Positions 7,007-15,188 of a DNA stretch of 64,000 nt are shown here, in pieces. The notes below the pieces were generated by a model. That model was not told the origin of the DNA. It saw only the letters and a list, made by a program, of their open reading frames with translations, and did not search any database. Within the stretch, counting starts at the first letter, position 1; the number at the start of each line of letters is the position of its first letter. This DNA comes from Mycobacterium sp. JS623 (GTDB lineage Bacteria; Actinomycetota; Actinomycetes; Mycobacteriales; Mycobacteriaceae). The stretch spans positions 62,001-126,000 of the forward strand of contig NC_019958.1 of assembly GCF_000328565.1 (NCBI RefSeq), given 5' to 3'. A program made the position numbers and the translations under genes.

Positions 7007-8810
7007 GTTCGATGATTCCCTTCTCGAGTAGGTCGTTCACCGAGATCCTCGTCCCTTCGGGACCGACGACCATGTATTGAAGCGCTCCGGGGGAAGGTGT
7101 CTGTCCGAACCACGGTTGCACCGGCCCTTCGACGATGCGCCAGCCCGGGGGCATGGGTGCGCCGGTGACCATGTAGCGGCTGTACTGGCCGCCGACGGTC
7201 TCGGGGGTGATCGCCCGGTCGCTGTAGGGGGTGCCATCCGGCGAGAGGTACTGCCCGTACTCGGATCCGAATCTGTCGATGATCGTGCCTTCCGGTAGTT
7301 GGGCGGGTTGGGGAACGTAGCCGGGTGGGAACCCGTCGTTGTCGGGCCAGTTCCGTGCCCCCGGTGTTCCGAAGAGGTTTTGGAAATCCTGTGCGGGCAT
7401 GCCGCCCATCGGGTCCCAGCCGCGCATGACGGCAAGGGGCGCCCCGCCCTCGGTGACCAGTTCGGCGGGTAAGCCCGCGCGGACGGCAGCGCCTTCGCCA
7501 CCGAACGGCGCGGTCGCCGCGGCGGCGGTCAGGTCGAACGTCTTCTCTCCAGCGAAATAGGCCGCGCTGGGCGAATCGAGCGCATGCTGGACCTGCCCGA
7601 CCGCGGTGCCCACCGGGTTGGTCACCGCCTGGTTGACGCCCTGTGCCACGTTCTTCCAGGATTCCAGGACACCGGGAGCCCCGGGCCCGCCCTGGCCCAA
7701 GAGGTTCTTGATGCTCTGCTCGGAGTTGCGCCACGCGTCACCAAATCCCTCGCCGAACCCAGGTGCCGGCATGCGGGCCGGCTCCGGCGGGCGATAGAAC
7801 GGGTTGACACCCTGTGCCTCCGCCTGGGCGACCATCTGCGACAGCCGCGACTCGATCTGGTCGGCCGGTACACCCTGACTGGCCAGAAGCGGCCGCGCCG
7901 CGGCCTTGAACGCCTCAACGTCCTTGGCCGGTATCACCATTGGCGTCGCGTGGTCGGGCACCGGAGCGCCGGCCAGCTGGTCGAGCGCACCAGAGAGGTT
8001 GGCTGGTTGACCGCCAGGATTGCCGGCCGCTGCCTCCGGCACGTGCGCGCCGGCGACCTGATCGAGCGCACCCGACAGATCGGCCGGTTGACCGCCCGGC
8101 CTGACCTTCGGGTCCGGCGCGCCAGGACCGAGGAGGAGGTCCTGCAGATCCGCAGGTTGGTCCGGCCCGCCAGCTGGGCCGCCGGCTGGCAGCAGCATGT
8201 CGGTCAAGGAGCGCGGTGCATCCCCCGGTTGGTCGGCCCCAGTGACGGCTTGCACCACCGATTCCGCGGACGGCACCCCACGAGCAGCCAGGTCCCGCTC
8301 GGCATCGGTGACCGACTCCTGACCCGAAGCCACCTTGATCGCAGTCGCCAATTCCTGGTCGGCGGCAACGGCTTTGAGCATCATCCGGTGAATCCGGTCG
8401 CGCACCTCGCGTTGGGCGCCCTGACGGTCCCTGAGCTGATCCTGCGTCAATCCGGCCAGCGCGAAAGTCACAGCACCGGTGGCCAAGTCGATGTCGAGGT
8501 GCTTCTCGGCCGCGTAATGGGTGATGTCCTCCCATTCCCGCTTCACCGCCGCAACCTGTTCCTCGGCTGCGGCCGCCGCTCGCGCGACCAGCTCGCACTC
8601 CCGCGCGTGCGTCCGAAGGTCCAGCGCCACCTTTCCAGCCCCGGCACGGGCCGCGTCAGCGGCCGCGCTGTCCCAGGGGACGGCGTTCATGACGGCGGTC
8701 AGCGTGTCGGCAGCCTCATGAGCTGCCGCCCCGTGCTCGGACGCTGCGCGGAACATGTCCCGGATGGACGACGGCTCCCACCGCTGCACATCCTCCAAGG
8801 TGATCCCCAC
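6981..8810 (-). CDS. ESX-type N-terminus fused to a TNT NAD-glycohydrolase toxin domain
   Basis: The 609-residue protein has a helical N-terminal region (about 1-170) with a WxxAAA-like turn (VPWDSAAADAARAG) like ESX substrates. A Pro/Gly-rich linker follows with a repeated unit (GGQPADLSGALDQVAG and GGQPANLSGALDQLAG), then a C-terminal domain (about 490-609) with TNT signatures: IIDRFGSEYGQYLSPDGTPY, then FGQTPSPGALQYMVVG. TNT enzymes hydrolyse NAD. The conserved Arg (DRFG) and Gln (ALQY) expected in the active site are visible. It is probably exported by an ESX system and neutralised in the producer by the overlapping downstream gene. The start is GTG 8810. Confidence 0.85.
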   Translation of the reverse strand: MGITLEDVQRWEPSSIRDMFRAASEHGAAAHEAADTLTAVMNAVPWDSAAADAARAGAGKVALDLRTHARECELVARAAAAAEEQVAAVKREWEDITHYAAEKHLDIDLATGAVTFALAGLTQDQLRDRQGAQREVRDRIHRMMLKAVAADQELATAIKVASGQESVTDAERDLAARGVPSAESVVQAVTGADQPGDAPRSLTDMLLPAGGPAGGPDQPADLQDLLLGPGAPDPKVRPGGQPADLSGALDQVAGAHVPEAAAGNPGGQPANLSGALDQLAGAPVPDHATPMVIPAKDVEAFKAAARPLLASQGVPADQIESRLSQMVAQAEAQGVNPFYRPPEPARMPAPGFGEGFGDAWRNSEQSIKNLLGQGGPGAPGVLESWKNVAQGVNQAVTNPVGTAVGQVQHALDSPSAAYFAGEKTFDLTAAAATAPFGGEGAAVRAGLPAELVTEGGAPLAVMRGWDPMGGMPAQDFQNLFGTPGARNWPDNDGFPPGYVPQPAQLPEGTIIDRFGSEYGQYLSPDGTPYSDRAITPETVGGQYSRYMVTGAPMPPGWRIVEGPVQPWFGQTPSPGALQYMVVGPEGTRISVNDLLEKGIIERAGPPLGR

Positions 8811-9108
8811 CGGTCAATTCCACCCCCTCGGCGCCGCCCCACCATCATGGTCCTGATCACAGCGGGCTCCCAGCCTCTGGTACCGCCCGGCGACGAGGAT
8901 AACAACAGATCAGCTCGGCGCCTCGCTTTGCAGCAAACACTTCCCGCCGCCACCTCACGGCCGGGGCGACGCCCCCAGACCCTCCGCGCGGCGACCGAAA
9001 AAGGCCCGGCGACACGCGTGACCTCCACCAGGCCGCACGCCGCCGGTGCTTCAGTGTGCAACGGAGCGCCCCGATAAACCGACGCTGGCGCCCCAGGGGG
9101 AACTCATC
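8811..9108. other. Intergenic region between divergent genes
   Basis: No supported gene is present. The segment separates the leftward toxin operon from a rightward 113-residue gene and should hold the toxin promoter. I see no clear operator or repeat. Confidence 0.4.
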
Positions 9109-9450
9109 ATGCCCACCGCGGTCGTGATCGACATCGACGCCACCATCACCGAGCACGAATCCACACAGGCCGCCGCCATCCTGCACGACCGCCGCACCAC
9201 TACTCGGAAACCATTGCGCGCCAACATCAGTGACGACGGTCGCACCGTGTACTGGGCGTACCCCTCCCGCACCGAACCGTTCAACGCGATCGCCACTGCA
9301 CTGTGGTATCAGGACTGTGCGGCTGCCCGCGCCACAACGTGGCTGGCCGGAGAAGTAATCATCAGCGGGCCCGTCGACGATAACGGCACCCTGGCCCCAG
9401 TTCCTCAGGACCGGATCGTTGCGTTGCGAGCCCTAACCGGCGGTCTATAA
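9109..9450 (+). CDS. Hypothetical protein, 113 aa
   Basis: The ATG at 9109 is preceded by AGGGGGA, which favours it over an upstream in-frame start. The product opens with a beta-strand-like stretch (MPTAVVIDIDATITEHES) and has no recognised domain. Its end overlaps the convergent gene at 9445 by a few bases. Confidence 0.6.
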   Translation: MPTAVVIDIDATITEHESTQAAAILHDRRTTTRKPLRANISDDGRTVYWAYPSRTEPFNAIATALWYQDCAAARATTWLAGEVIISGPVDDNGTLAPVPQDRIVALRALTGGL

Positions 9451-9768
9451 CCCGAGCCGCGGCGCCGATGCACGGTCGATCCTGCCGGCCGACCCCCGGT
9501 CGGTCGCGGGCACAGCACGCGCAGCTTGGTGCAAGATCTCGGCGTGCGCAGCGATCAATGACGAGACTTGCGTGCTGAAGCCTTCCCAGCGGGCGGCCTT
9601 GACGGCAAACGCCGCGGCGGAGTCGCCGACCAGACCGTGGGTGGCCGCCGCAGCGACGATGCGCGCGCCTTCGTGGCGGCGGGTCATCTCTTCGTGGCAC
9701 CCGTGCAGTTGGCCTGCGGAGGCGACCACGGCCTCGGGCTGCATTGCGATGCGCTCAGACTCTGTCAC
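9445..9768 (-). CDS. WXG-like ESX-associated protein
   Basis: This 107-residue Ala-rich helical protein starts at GTG 9768 with GGGGG just upstream. Its layout (helix, turn around THGLVGDSAAAF, helix beginning AARWEGFSTQVSSL) resembles small ESX-secreted or ESX-associated proteins of the EspC/WXG type. It lies near the TNT toxin, so it may be a co-secreted partner. This is inferred from size, composition and the W-containing turn. Confidence 0.5.
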   Translation of the reverse strand: MTESERIAMQPEAVVASAGQLHGCHEEMTRRHEGARIVAAAATHGLVGDSAAAFAVKAARWEGFSTQVSSLIAAHAEILHQAARAVPATDRGSAGRIDRASAPRLGL

Positions 9769-9827
9769 CAGACCCCCAGAACTCCCTCATACGGTTCCCT
9801 GCGGCCACGGTAGCAAACATGGCGGCT

Positions 9828-10037
9828 CTACTGGGGCTGTCCGCAGGCGCGGTGGCCGACGGAGTGGGTGACCCGGAGACCGCACCGGGTGCAGTGCATG
9901 TCGCGGCAGGTGATCGTCGTGCGGTCGTTGCTGATCTCGACGAGGCATTCGTCGTGTGTGGCGTGGGGGAAGCGGACGGCCAGGGCATCGTCCCACTGGA
10001 CCGCCCGCGGGGCGGAGTCCTGTTGGTCGGGGCTCAC
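9828..10037 (-). CDS. Small putative zinc-binding protein
   Basis: The 69-residue product ends in a Cys/His cluster (TCRDMHCTRCGLRVTHSVGH then AC) that could hold one or two zinc ions. I favour a leaderless GTG at 10037, because GATAAT (a -10-like box) lies a few bases upstream; a longer in-frame start at 10106 would sit in the opposing promoter. It is divergent from the AbiEii-like fusion gene, 71 bp apart. The function is unknown. Confidence 0.5.
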   Translation of the reverse strand: MSPDQQDSAPRAVQWDDALAVRFPHATHDECLVEISNDRTTITCRDMHCTRCGLRVTHSVGHRACGQPQ

Positions 10038-10096
10038 GTGTTCATTATCCGTTTTCCGCTTGTCGGGGCGACCGGCAATGAGGCGCCCGAGAGCGC

Positions 10097-10102
10097 TATA
10101 TT
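10097..10102 (+). promoter_or_regulatory. -10 element for a probable leaderless transcript
   Basis: TATATT ends 6 bases before the ATG at 10109 and no ribosome site is present. This is the usual arrangement of leaderless mycobacterial genes. Confidence 0.45.
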
Positions 10103-10108
10103 CCATCT

Positions 10109-11653
10109 ATGCGAAGTGTTGCGCCGGCGTTGTTGCCGATCTTCCGGTCTTCGCATCAGGCCGGCCTCCTGGGTCGCCTGTTCCTCACCGACGACGAGAT
10201 CCCCATGACCGACCTCGCGCACGCCCTCGACATCCCCCTGACCACGCTGCACCGCGAAGCCGAACGCCTCGAAGAAGCAGGGCTGCTGACGAGCCGACGC
10301 AGCGGACGAGCACGACTGCTCCGCGCGAACCGGCGCCACCCCGCCGCGACCCCGCTGACGGGACTGCTCACCGTCACCTTCGGCCCGGCTCAGGTCGTCG
10401 CCGAGGAGTTCGCCGAGCTCAGCGCCGCCACCGTCATCGTCCACGGCTGTTGGGCGCAGCGTTACGCCGGACAGAACGGATCATTCCCTACTGCTGTTGA
10501 GGTCCTCGTCGTCGGCGATGGCCTCGACGACAACGACGTGCGCGCGGCCGCCGCCGTTGCACAACTCCGCCTGGGTCTGCGCGTCGTAACTGCGATCTGC
10601 CCCCGCAGGGTCTGGCAGGCCGAGCATCCAGACGACCCGGAGATCGCCGCCATCCGCGCGCAGCCCTTCCTGACCGTCCTCACGGCATCCGAACCGGCCT
10701 CAGCGGCCGAGGGCATCTATCGCATGCGGCCGTCCTGGACTCCCCGCTACCAGCCCGACGTCTACGTGCCCACCGACTTGAGCCTGCTCACCGGCCCCGT
10801 AAGCGGTTCCCACGACCCGCCCGTTCACCTGTACTGGCAGCCCGGCGACCTCGACTTCGCCAACCCCGCTGACCGCAAGCTGTTCTACTCCTCGGCCCTC
10901 ACCACCGCCAGCAGCTCCGAGGACTTCACGCGGTGGATCAATCGCGACGCCCTCATCGCGGCGTGGCACCACCTATCGCTGCCGACGCGCGTACGCCGCG
11001 CTTGGGAAACCCTGCACCCGACCCTACGAGACGAGGCCACCATCGTGAACGACCGCATCCGCGTCCAGGACGCCATCTTGGCCGGGATCGCCGAATTCGG
11101 CTTTGCCCTCGCCGGCGGATCAGCCCTCATCGACTACGACGTCGTCTCCCGCGAAACCGACGACATCGACGCCTTCAACGACCGCTGGGACGTCGGCGCG
11201 TTCACCGCCGCCTGCACACGCGTCATCCAGGTTTGTCACGAACACGGTTGGCACGCAGCGCTCGTGGCCGACCAGGACATGGACAAGAAGATCCGCGTCG
11301 ACGCCGGAACCGGTCACCCGGTCATTGTGCAACTCGTCTACTATGGCCGCTCACAAGACCCCGAGCAACGCCTTGGCGGCGGTCTGCGACTGATCTTCGA
11401 CGACGTCGTCGCCGGCAAGGGCGCCGCCATCGCCGACGTCGCCCGCGGCCGCGACTTCTACGACCTCGCCAACATCCTGACCACCCCCGGCTGGACCCTG
11501 CAGCGCGTCGAATCCGCCATGTACGCAATGCGATTCGGCGACCTCATCAACCAGTTCCGCATCAACCTCGACCGCTTCCGCCGCGGCGACTTCGACGACG
11601 ACATCCGCAAAGCCGGATTCGACCCAACCTTCTGCCACCGGATCCTTGGCTGA
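10109..11653 (+). CDS. Winged-helix / degenerate nucleotidyltransferase / AbiEii-type toxin fusion
   Basis: This 514-residue protein joins three parts. Residues about 1-85 form an ArsR-like winged helix (DLAHALDIPLTTLHREAERL). Residues about 90-200 resemble the nucleotidyltransferase domain usually attached to such regulators, but its motif reads VIVHGCWAQRYAG then VEVLVVG, so the G-S serine and one aspartate are altered. Residues about 310-500 carry AbiEii/AbiGii hallmarks: ALAGGSALIDYDVVSRETDD (GGSAL, then DDID) and ARGRDFYDLANIL. AbiEii proteins are nucleotidyltransferase toxins of abortive-infection systems, normally paired with a separate AbiEi antitoxin. Here regulator and toxin are one chain. 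Confidence 0.75.
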   Translation: MRSVAPALLPIFRSSHQAGLLGRLFLTDDEIPMTDLAHALDIPLTTLHREAERLEEAGLLTSRRSGRARLLRANRRHPAATPLTGLLTVTFGPAQVVAEEFAELSAATVIVHGCWAQRYAGQNGSFPTAVEVLVVGDGLDDNDVRAAAAVAQLRLGLRVVTAICPRRVWQAEHPDDPEIAAIRAQPFLTVLTASEPASAAEGIYRMRPSWTPRYQPDVYVPTDLSLLTGPVSGSHDPPVHLYWQPGDLDFANPADRKLFYSSALTTASSSEDFTRWINRDALIAAWHHLSLPTRVRRAWETLHPTLRDEATIVNDRIRVQDAILAGIAEFGFALAGGSALIDYDVVSRETDDIDAFNDRWDVGAFTAACTRVIQVCHEHGWHAALVADQDMDKKIRVDAGTGHPVIVQLVYYGRSQDPEQRLGGGLRLIFDDVVAGKGAAIADVARGRDFYDLANILTTPGWTLQRVESAMYAMRFGDLINQFRINLDRFRRGDFDDDIRKAGFDPTFCHRILG

Positions 11654-11744
11654 GCTGGGCCGGCCGATACCTCATCGCGAACGGCACCACAATCATCAGG
11701 GCCACACTCGGCGTTCCAGGCGAGCAGGACCTGGCCCACGCAAC

Positions 11745-12689
11745 TCATCGCTCGCGGATGCGTCGACTCAAGACCGAAGCCACAGGCGCCGCGTAGAACA
11801 TGCGCACCGGCCCGGCCAAGCCATGTGCCGCAACCCTCAGGTAAGACTGCGCCCTGAGCGGCAATTCCGTCGCTTCCGAGCCGCCCAGGAGTGCGGTGCT
11901 CGTAGCCGAACGGGAATGGAAGACCACCACACCGTCATGGCGCAGCGGTATCAGGTCATCCCGGTAGACCTCATGCCGCATGCTTGTGACTACGACACGC
12001 ACGCCCAGCGCAGGCCCCTCAGTGACGAGGCGGGTATAGAGCGCGATGACCTCGGGGTTGAAGAGGACAAGTTCATCGAACGCATCGATCAAGACCACGA
12101 AATCAGCTTCTGCCCTGAGCGTTTCAAATCGCATAGCCGCACGGCGGTCGACCTCGTCGCACACCGCGGAGCAAAAATCTGTAGCGCTGAGCATCGACGG
12201 GTCGCCCTGCTGGCGTTGTAGCGAGCACACGACGTGCGGGAGATCTGCACACTGCTCGAAAGTGGCGCCCTTGAGGTCGAGGAGCGCCAGCTTTACCCTG
12301 CTGGGCGGGTAAAGGGCACAGATGGCCAAGACCAGAGCCTCAAGCGCGGCACTCTTCCCCGTACCCGCTATTCCCGCAACGAACCACACAGCACTCGCAG
12401 CCGAGAGACCAACCGAGACAACCTCTTCCGGCCTATCTACCAGCACCCCGACCGGTGCACGAAGCGCGGCATCACGGGCATTACGCCCCCATCCTTTGGC
12501 CGGATCAAACGTATCGACGGCACCCACCCCGAGCGCGTCGAGAAAGGCCTTGTCGACTTCGCGACGTACATCCCGTATGACACCCTCGTCCGCCTCGCGA
12601 CCAACCGCCCGCAACGCCGCGGTGTAGGACACACCGTGCCTCCGTTGGTACTCGCGTGCAGCCTTCTTACGCGCATTCGGTGTCGGCAT
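11745..12689 (-). CDS. FtsK/EccC-like single-domain ATPase
   Basis: The 314-residue product (ATG 12689, GAGGGCGG upstream) has a basic N-terminal segment (KKAAREYQRRHGVSYTAALR) and then one FtsK-type ATPase domain with Walker A GIAGTGKSAALEAL and Walker B VVLIDAFDE. EccC proteins power ESX secretion with three such domains; this has only one and no membrane segment. It could be an accessory motor, a substrate-recognition factor or a DNA translocase fragment. It is divergent from a gene encoding another EccC-like protein, which suggests that the two work together. Confidence 0.72.
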   Translation of the reverse strand: MPTPNARKKAAREYQRRHGVSYTAALRAVGREADEGVIRDVRREVDKAFLDALGVGAVDTFDPAKGWGRNARDAALRAPVGVLVDRPEEVVSVGLSAASAVWFVAGIAGTGKSAALEALVLAICALYPPSRVKLALLDLKGATFEQCADLPHVVCSLQRQQGDPSMLSATDFCSAVCDEVDRRAAMRFETLRAEADFVVLIDAFDELVLFNPEVIALYTRLVTEGPALGVRVVVTSMRHEVYRDDLIPLRHDGVVVFHSRSATSTALLGGSEATELPLRAQSYLRVAAHGLAGPVRMFYAAPVASVLSRRIRER

Positions 12690-13121
12690 CCTCAACCGCC
12701 CTCCCGTCTCGTTACGCGGACAACGCGGAACTCCCACACCATCCCGCCGCCACGCGCACCAACAGGAAAGCTGCGCGGCGCCCGTAGGGCGTTGTCCCGA
12801 CTCGCGAGAAGACCGGTGTGGGCGGTCCATCGACTGCGGGAGCCAGCCGCGCGCATGCGGCGTACGCCCAAGAATATGCGCTGTGTCAGCGCCCGACGCT
12901 GAGGACTCCACGGGAATGGCAGCCAAATCGATCGATCGGCGCCGCGCCGACGTCCACGTGGCGCTTGGTGTGCCCTGACACACACCATCGGCGGTCTCAG
13001 TAGGAGGCCAGCGTGACGCCGGCACATGCGGGCGAAGAATGCCCGCGCTACATAGCATTTTCGAGAGCATACTCTGCATAGAATCGTGCACACTCGCGTG
13101 TGTGCTGTTAGAGTCACGTTT
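12690..13121. promoter_or_regulatory. Shared divergent promoter region of the two EccC-like genes
   Basis: This 432-bp gap lies between divergent start codons and holds no supported gene. Its right end carries a near-perfect palindrome listed separately. Promoters for both genes are expected here. The left 300 bp show no other clear structure. Confidence 0.45.
13088..13105. promoter_or_regulatory. 18-bp palindromic operator candidate
   Basis: The arms GCACAC and GTGTGC flank a 6-bp centre (TCGCGT), giving 8 of 9 paired positions. The site ends 16 bp before the start of a gene whose N-terminus looks like a Phd/YefM antitoxin. That family binds palindromes upstream of its own gene, so autoregulation is a natural hypothesis. 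Confidence 0.5.
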
Positions 13122-14864
13122 ATGTTGGTCGATACGAACGATCTTGTCTCTGCGACGGAGTTCAACCGCAACACCGGCCGGTACACCAACCGCGCCGCCG
13201 AAGGCCGCCGCGTCGTGATCATGAAAGACCAGAAGATCGTCGCCGCGCTGATTGGTGTCCACGACCTGAACCGGCTCGACGCCCTCGACACCACCTCCAA
13301 GCTCGGCTTCGACGACATCCCCGACATGAACGACGACCAGGGGGCAGATGACACCTCAGCGGAGGCGAAAGCGGTGATGCCGATCGGCGTCACCGTGGGC
13401 GGCGAGCCCGCCCTCATCAACCCCCACGAGGACCTTCTCGTCGTCGGCCGCGGCGCAACCGAACTCATGGGCGTCTTCGTGACGCAAGCGGGTGAACTGA
13501 CCGAGCCGCAGCAGTTCGTGATCGGATCCGGCAGCCCCACCTTCCTTCTGCCGAGCAGCCGACCAGAGGCCACGCCGCCGGCAATCCTGGACGTATCCGT
13601 CGACACGAGCATGTCCGCGCAGCAGCGCCTCGCCACGCAGATCTCAGGCGAGTTGCAACGGCGCACAGCATTGCTGCGTGACCACTCGGTGAACACCGTC
13701 GAGCAGTACCGACAACTCGACACCGGATCCGCACCACTACCGACGTTGACCGTCGCCCTCGACACCGCCGATACCTATCTCGGCGGCCCGCTGGGTGAGG
13801 TCGTCTCCCAAATCGTCCGCACAGGACACGATCTCGGCGTCAACGTGTGGCTGTTCAGCAATGCAGCGCTCTTTGCCCAGGCGATGCAGTTGGCCGCGAT
13901 TTCTCAGCGCCTTGCCCTACACCTTCCCACGGCCGCTCAGTCACGCGAAGTGATCGGAAGTGACGCCGCGGCCCACCTCAAGCCACGCCAAGCGGTTCTG
14001 CGGAACATTGATCAAACGCTCACACCCGTCGTCACCCCGCCCGCGACGCCACCACTCACCCCCGCCACCCCCACCGCGCCGACGGCTGAGCAATGGCCGG
14101 GCTTGCCGCAACCAACATCCATCAACTCAATCGTCGAGATGTGGACCGCGGGAGCACCCGACGACGGACCCGCACTGCCGCTGGGCTTCGTCGACGACGC
14201 CGCCAATCACCGCCATACCCTGTTCTCGCTCTCACTGATCAAGGGTGGCCACACCACTGTGATCGCAGATCCTGGACAGGCTCAGAATTTCGTACAGACC
14301 CTGCTCGCCACCGCTGCACTCATCGACCCGGTCAATCTGCAGTTCCACTACCTCGGCACCCGGGTACCTGGCAGGACACCCGCCGTGAACAGCCACACCT
14401 ACGAGGACCTGAAGCACGGGGAAAGCAGTGCCGCCGTTCAATCCGTCGCCACGGCGCTCACGCAGGCAGCCGAAGCCTCGCCGCGGGCCGTCTGCCTCAT
14501 CGTCAACCTCCAGGAACTCACCAGGGCTGAGAAGGTCGGTGATTCCTTCATGGTCAAGACGTTCATTGCGGACCTGTTGGACGACGAGTCGACCCGACAT
14601 GTACATGTCGTCCTGCTGTCCAACGACACTATGCGATTGGACATGCAACTCGCGCCCACCCGCAGGCGCCAAGCAGCCACTTCCATCTTCTACGCCGGCA
14701 CCGACCCGACCTCCATCGGGCGCGACATCCGCGACAAGGTCCGCCAACTCCCCGAGTATGGCCCGGACGCGGAATACCACGCCATCGCGATCCAACGCCC
14801 AGACCCCACCAGGAAATACGACGGGGTGTACGTCGTCCTCGCCCGACCCGACGGGTCCCAGTAA
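13122..14864 (+). CDS. Phd/YefM-like domain fused to degenerate EccC-like ATPase domains
   Basis: In this 580-residue product, residues about 1-58 follow the Phd/YefM antitoxin pattern: VSATEFNRNTGRYTNRA, then a strand pair GRRVVIMKDQKIVAALIG and HDLNRL. The rest resembles two EccC/FtsK ATPase domains. One starts near MPIGVTVGGEPALINPHEDL, with a P-loop position reading VGRGATELM; the second starts near LPLGFVDDAANHRHTLF. Neither has a GxxGxGK(S/T) motif, so neither is likely to hydrolyse ATP. A segment ALDTADTYLGGPLGEVVSQI resembles the EccC region around Walker B. The protein may be a DNA-binding adaptor for the divergent active ATPase. The start is ATG 13122. Confidence 0.65.
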   Translation: MLVDTNDLVSATEFNRNTGRYTNRAAEGRRVVIMKDQKIVAALIGVHDLNRLDALDTTSKLGFDDIPDMNDDQGADDTSAEAKAVMPIGVTVGGEPALINPHEDLLVVGRGATELMGVFVTQAGELTEPQQFVIGSGSPTFLLPSSRPEATPPAILDVSVDTSMSAQQRLATQISGELQRRTALLRDHSVNTVEQYRQLDTGSAPLPTLTVALDTADTYLGGPLGEVVSQIVRTGHDLGVNVWLFSNAALFAQAMQLAAISQRLALHLPTAAQSREVIGSDAAAHLKPRQAVLRNIDQTLTPVVTPPATPPLTPATPTAPTAEQWPGLPQPTSINSIVEMWTAGAPDDGPALPLGFVDDAANHRHTLFSLSLIKGGHTTVIADPGQAQNFVQTLLATAALIDPVNLQFHYLGTRVPGRTPAVNSHTYEDLKHGESSAAVQSVATALTQAAEASPRAVCLIVNLQELTRAEKVGDSFMVKTFIADLLDDESTRHVHVVLLSNDTMRLDMQLAPTRRRQAATSIFYAGTDPTSIGRDIRDKVRQLPEYGPDAEYHAIAIQRPDPTRKYDGVYVVLARPDGSQ

Positions 14865-14894
14865 CCGCCGCAAAGCACTCCGAGAGGCCACACG

Positions 14895-15134
14895 ATGACG
14901 TTCACCGCCACCGTCACCGACCTTGCCGCCGATTCGGCGCCGCTATGGGAGTCGTTCGATCACGCGTCCGCAGAGGACGCTCACACCGCCGCGGTGCAGC
15001 ACATCCGCACCGCTCAGCCGACCGACCAGGTCAGAGCCGTAGGGGACGGCGTGTACGAGGTATGGAGTTCCGCGGAGAGCGGCGGATCGACGCAGCACGT
15101 GGCCACACTGACCGTCGTCGCTGCTGACGACTAG
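14895..15134 (+). CDS. Small hypothetical protein, 79 aa
   Basis: The gene starts 30 bp after the preceding stop and is probably co-transcribed with it. The product reads like a small beta-rich domain (QVRAVGDGVYEVWSS, then HVATLTVVAADD). No family was recognised. Confidence 0.55.
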   Translation: MTFTATVTDLAADSAPLWESFDHASAEDAHTAAVQHIRTAQPTDQVRAVGDGVYEVWSSAESGGSTQHVATLTVVAADD

Positions 15135-15188
15135 GAGCTTCACCGCGTAGTGCTGGGTCGCAACGGCCGCAGCGGCAGCCGCGCGGAC

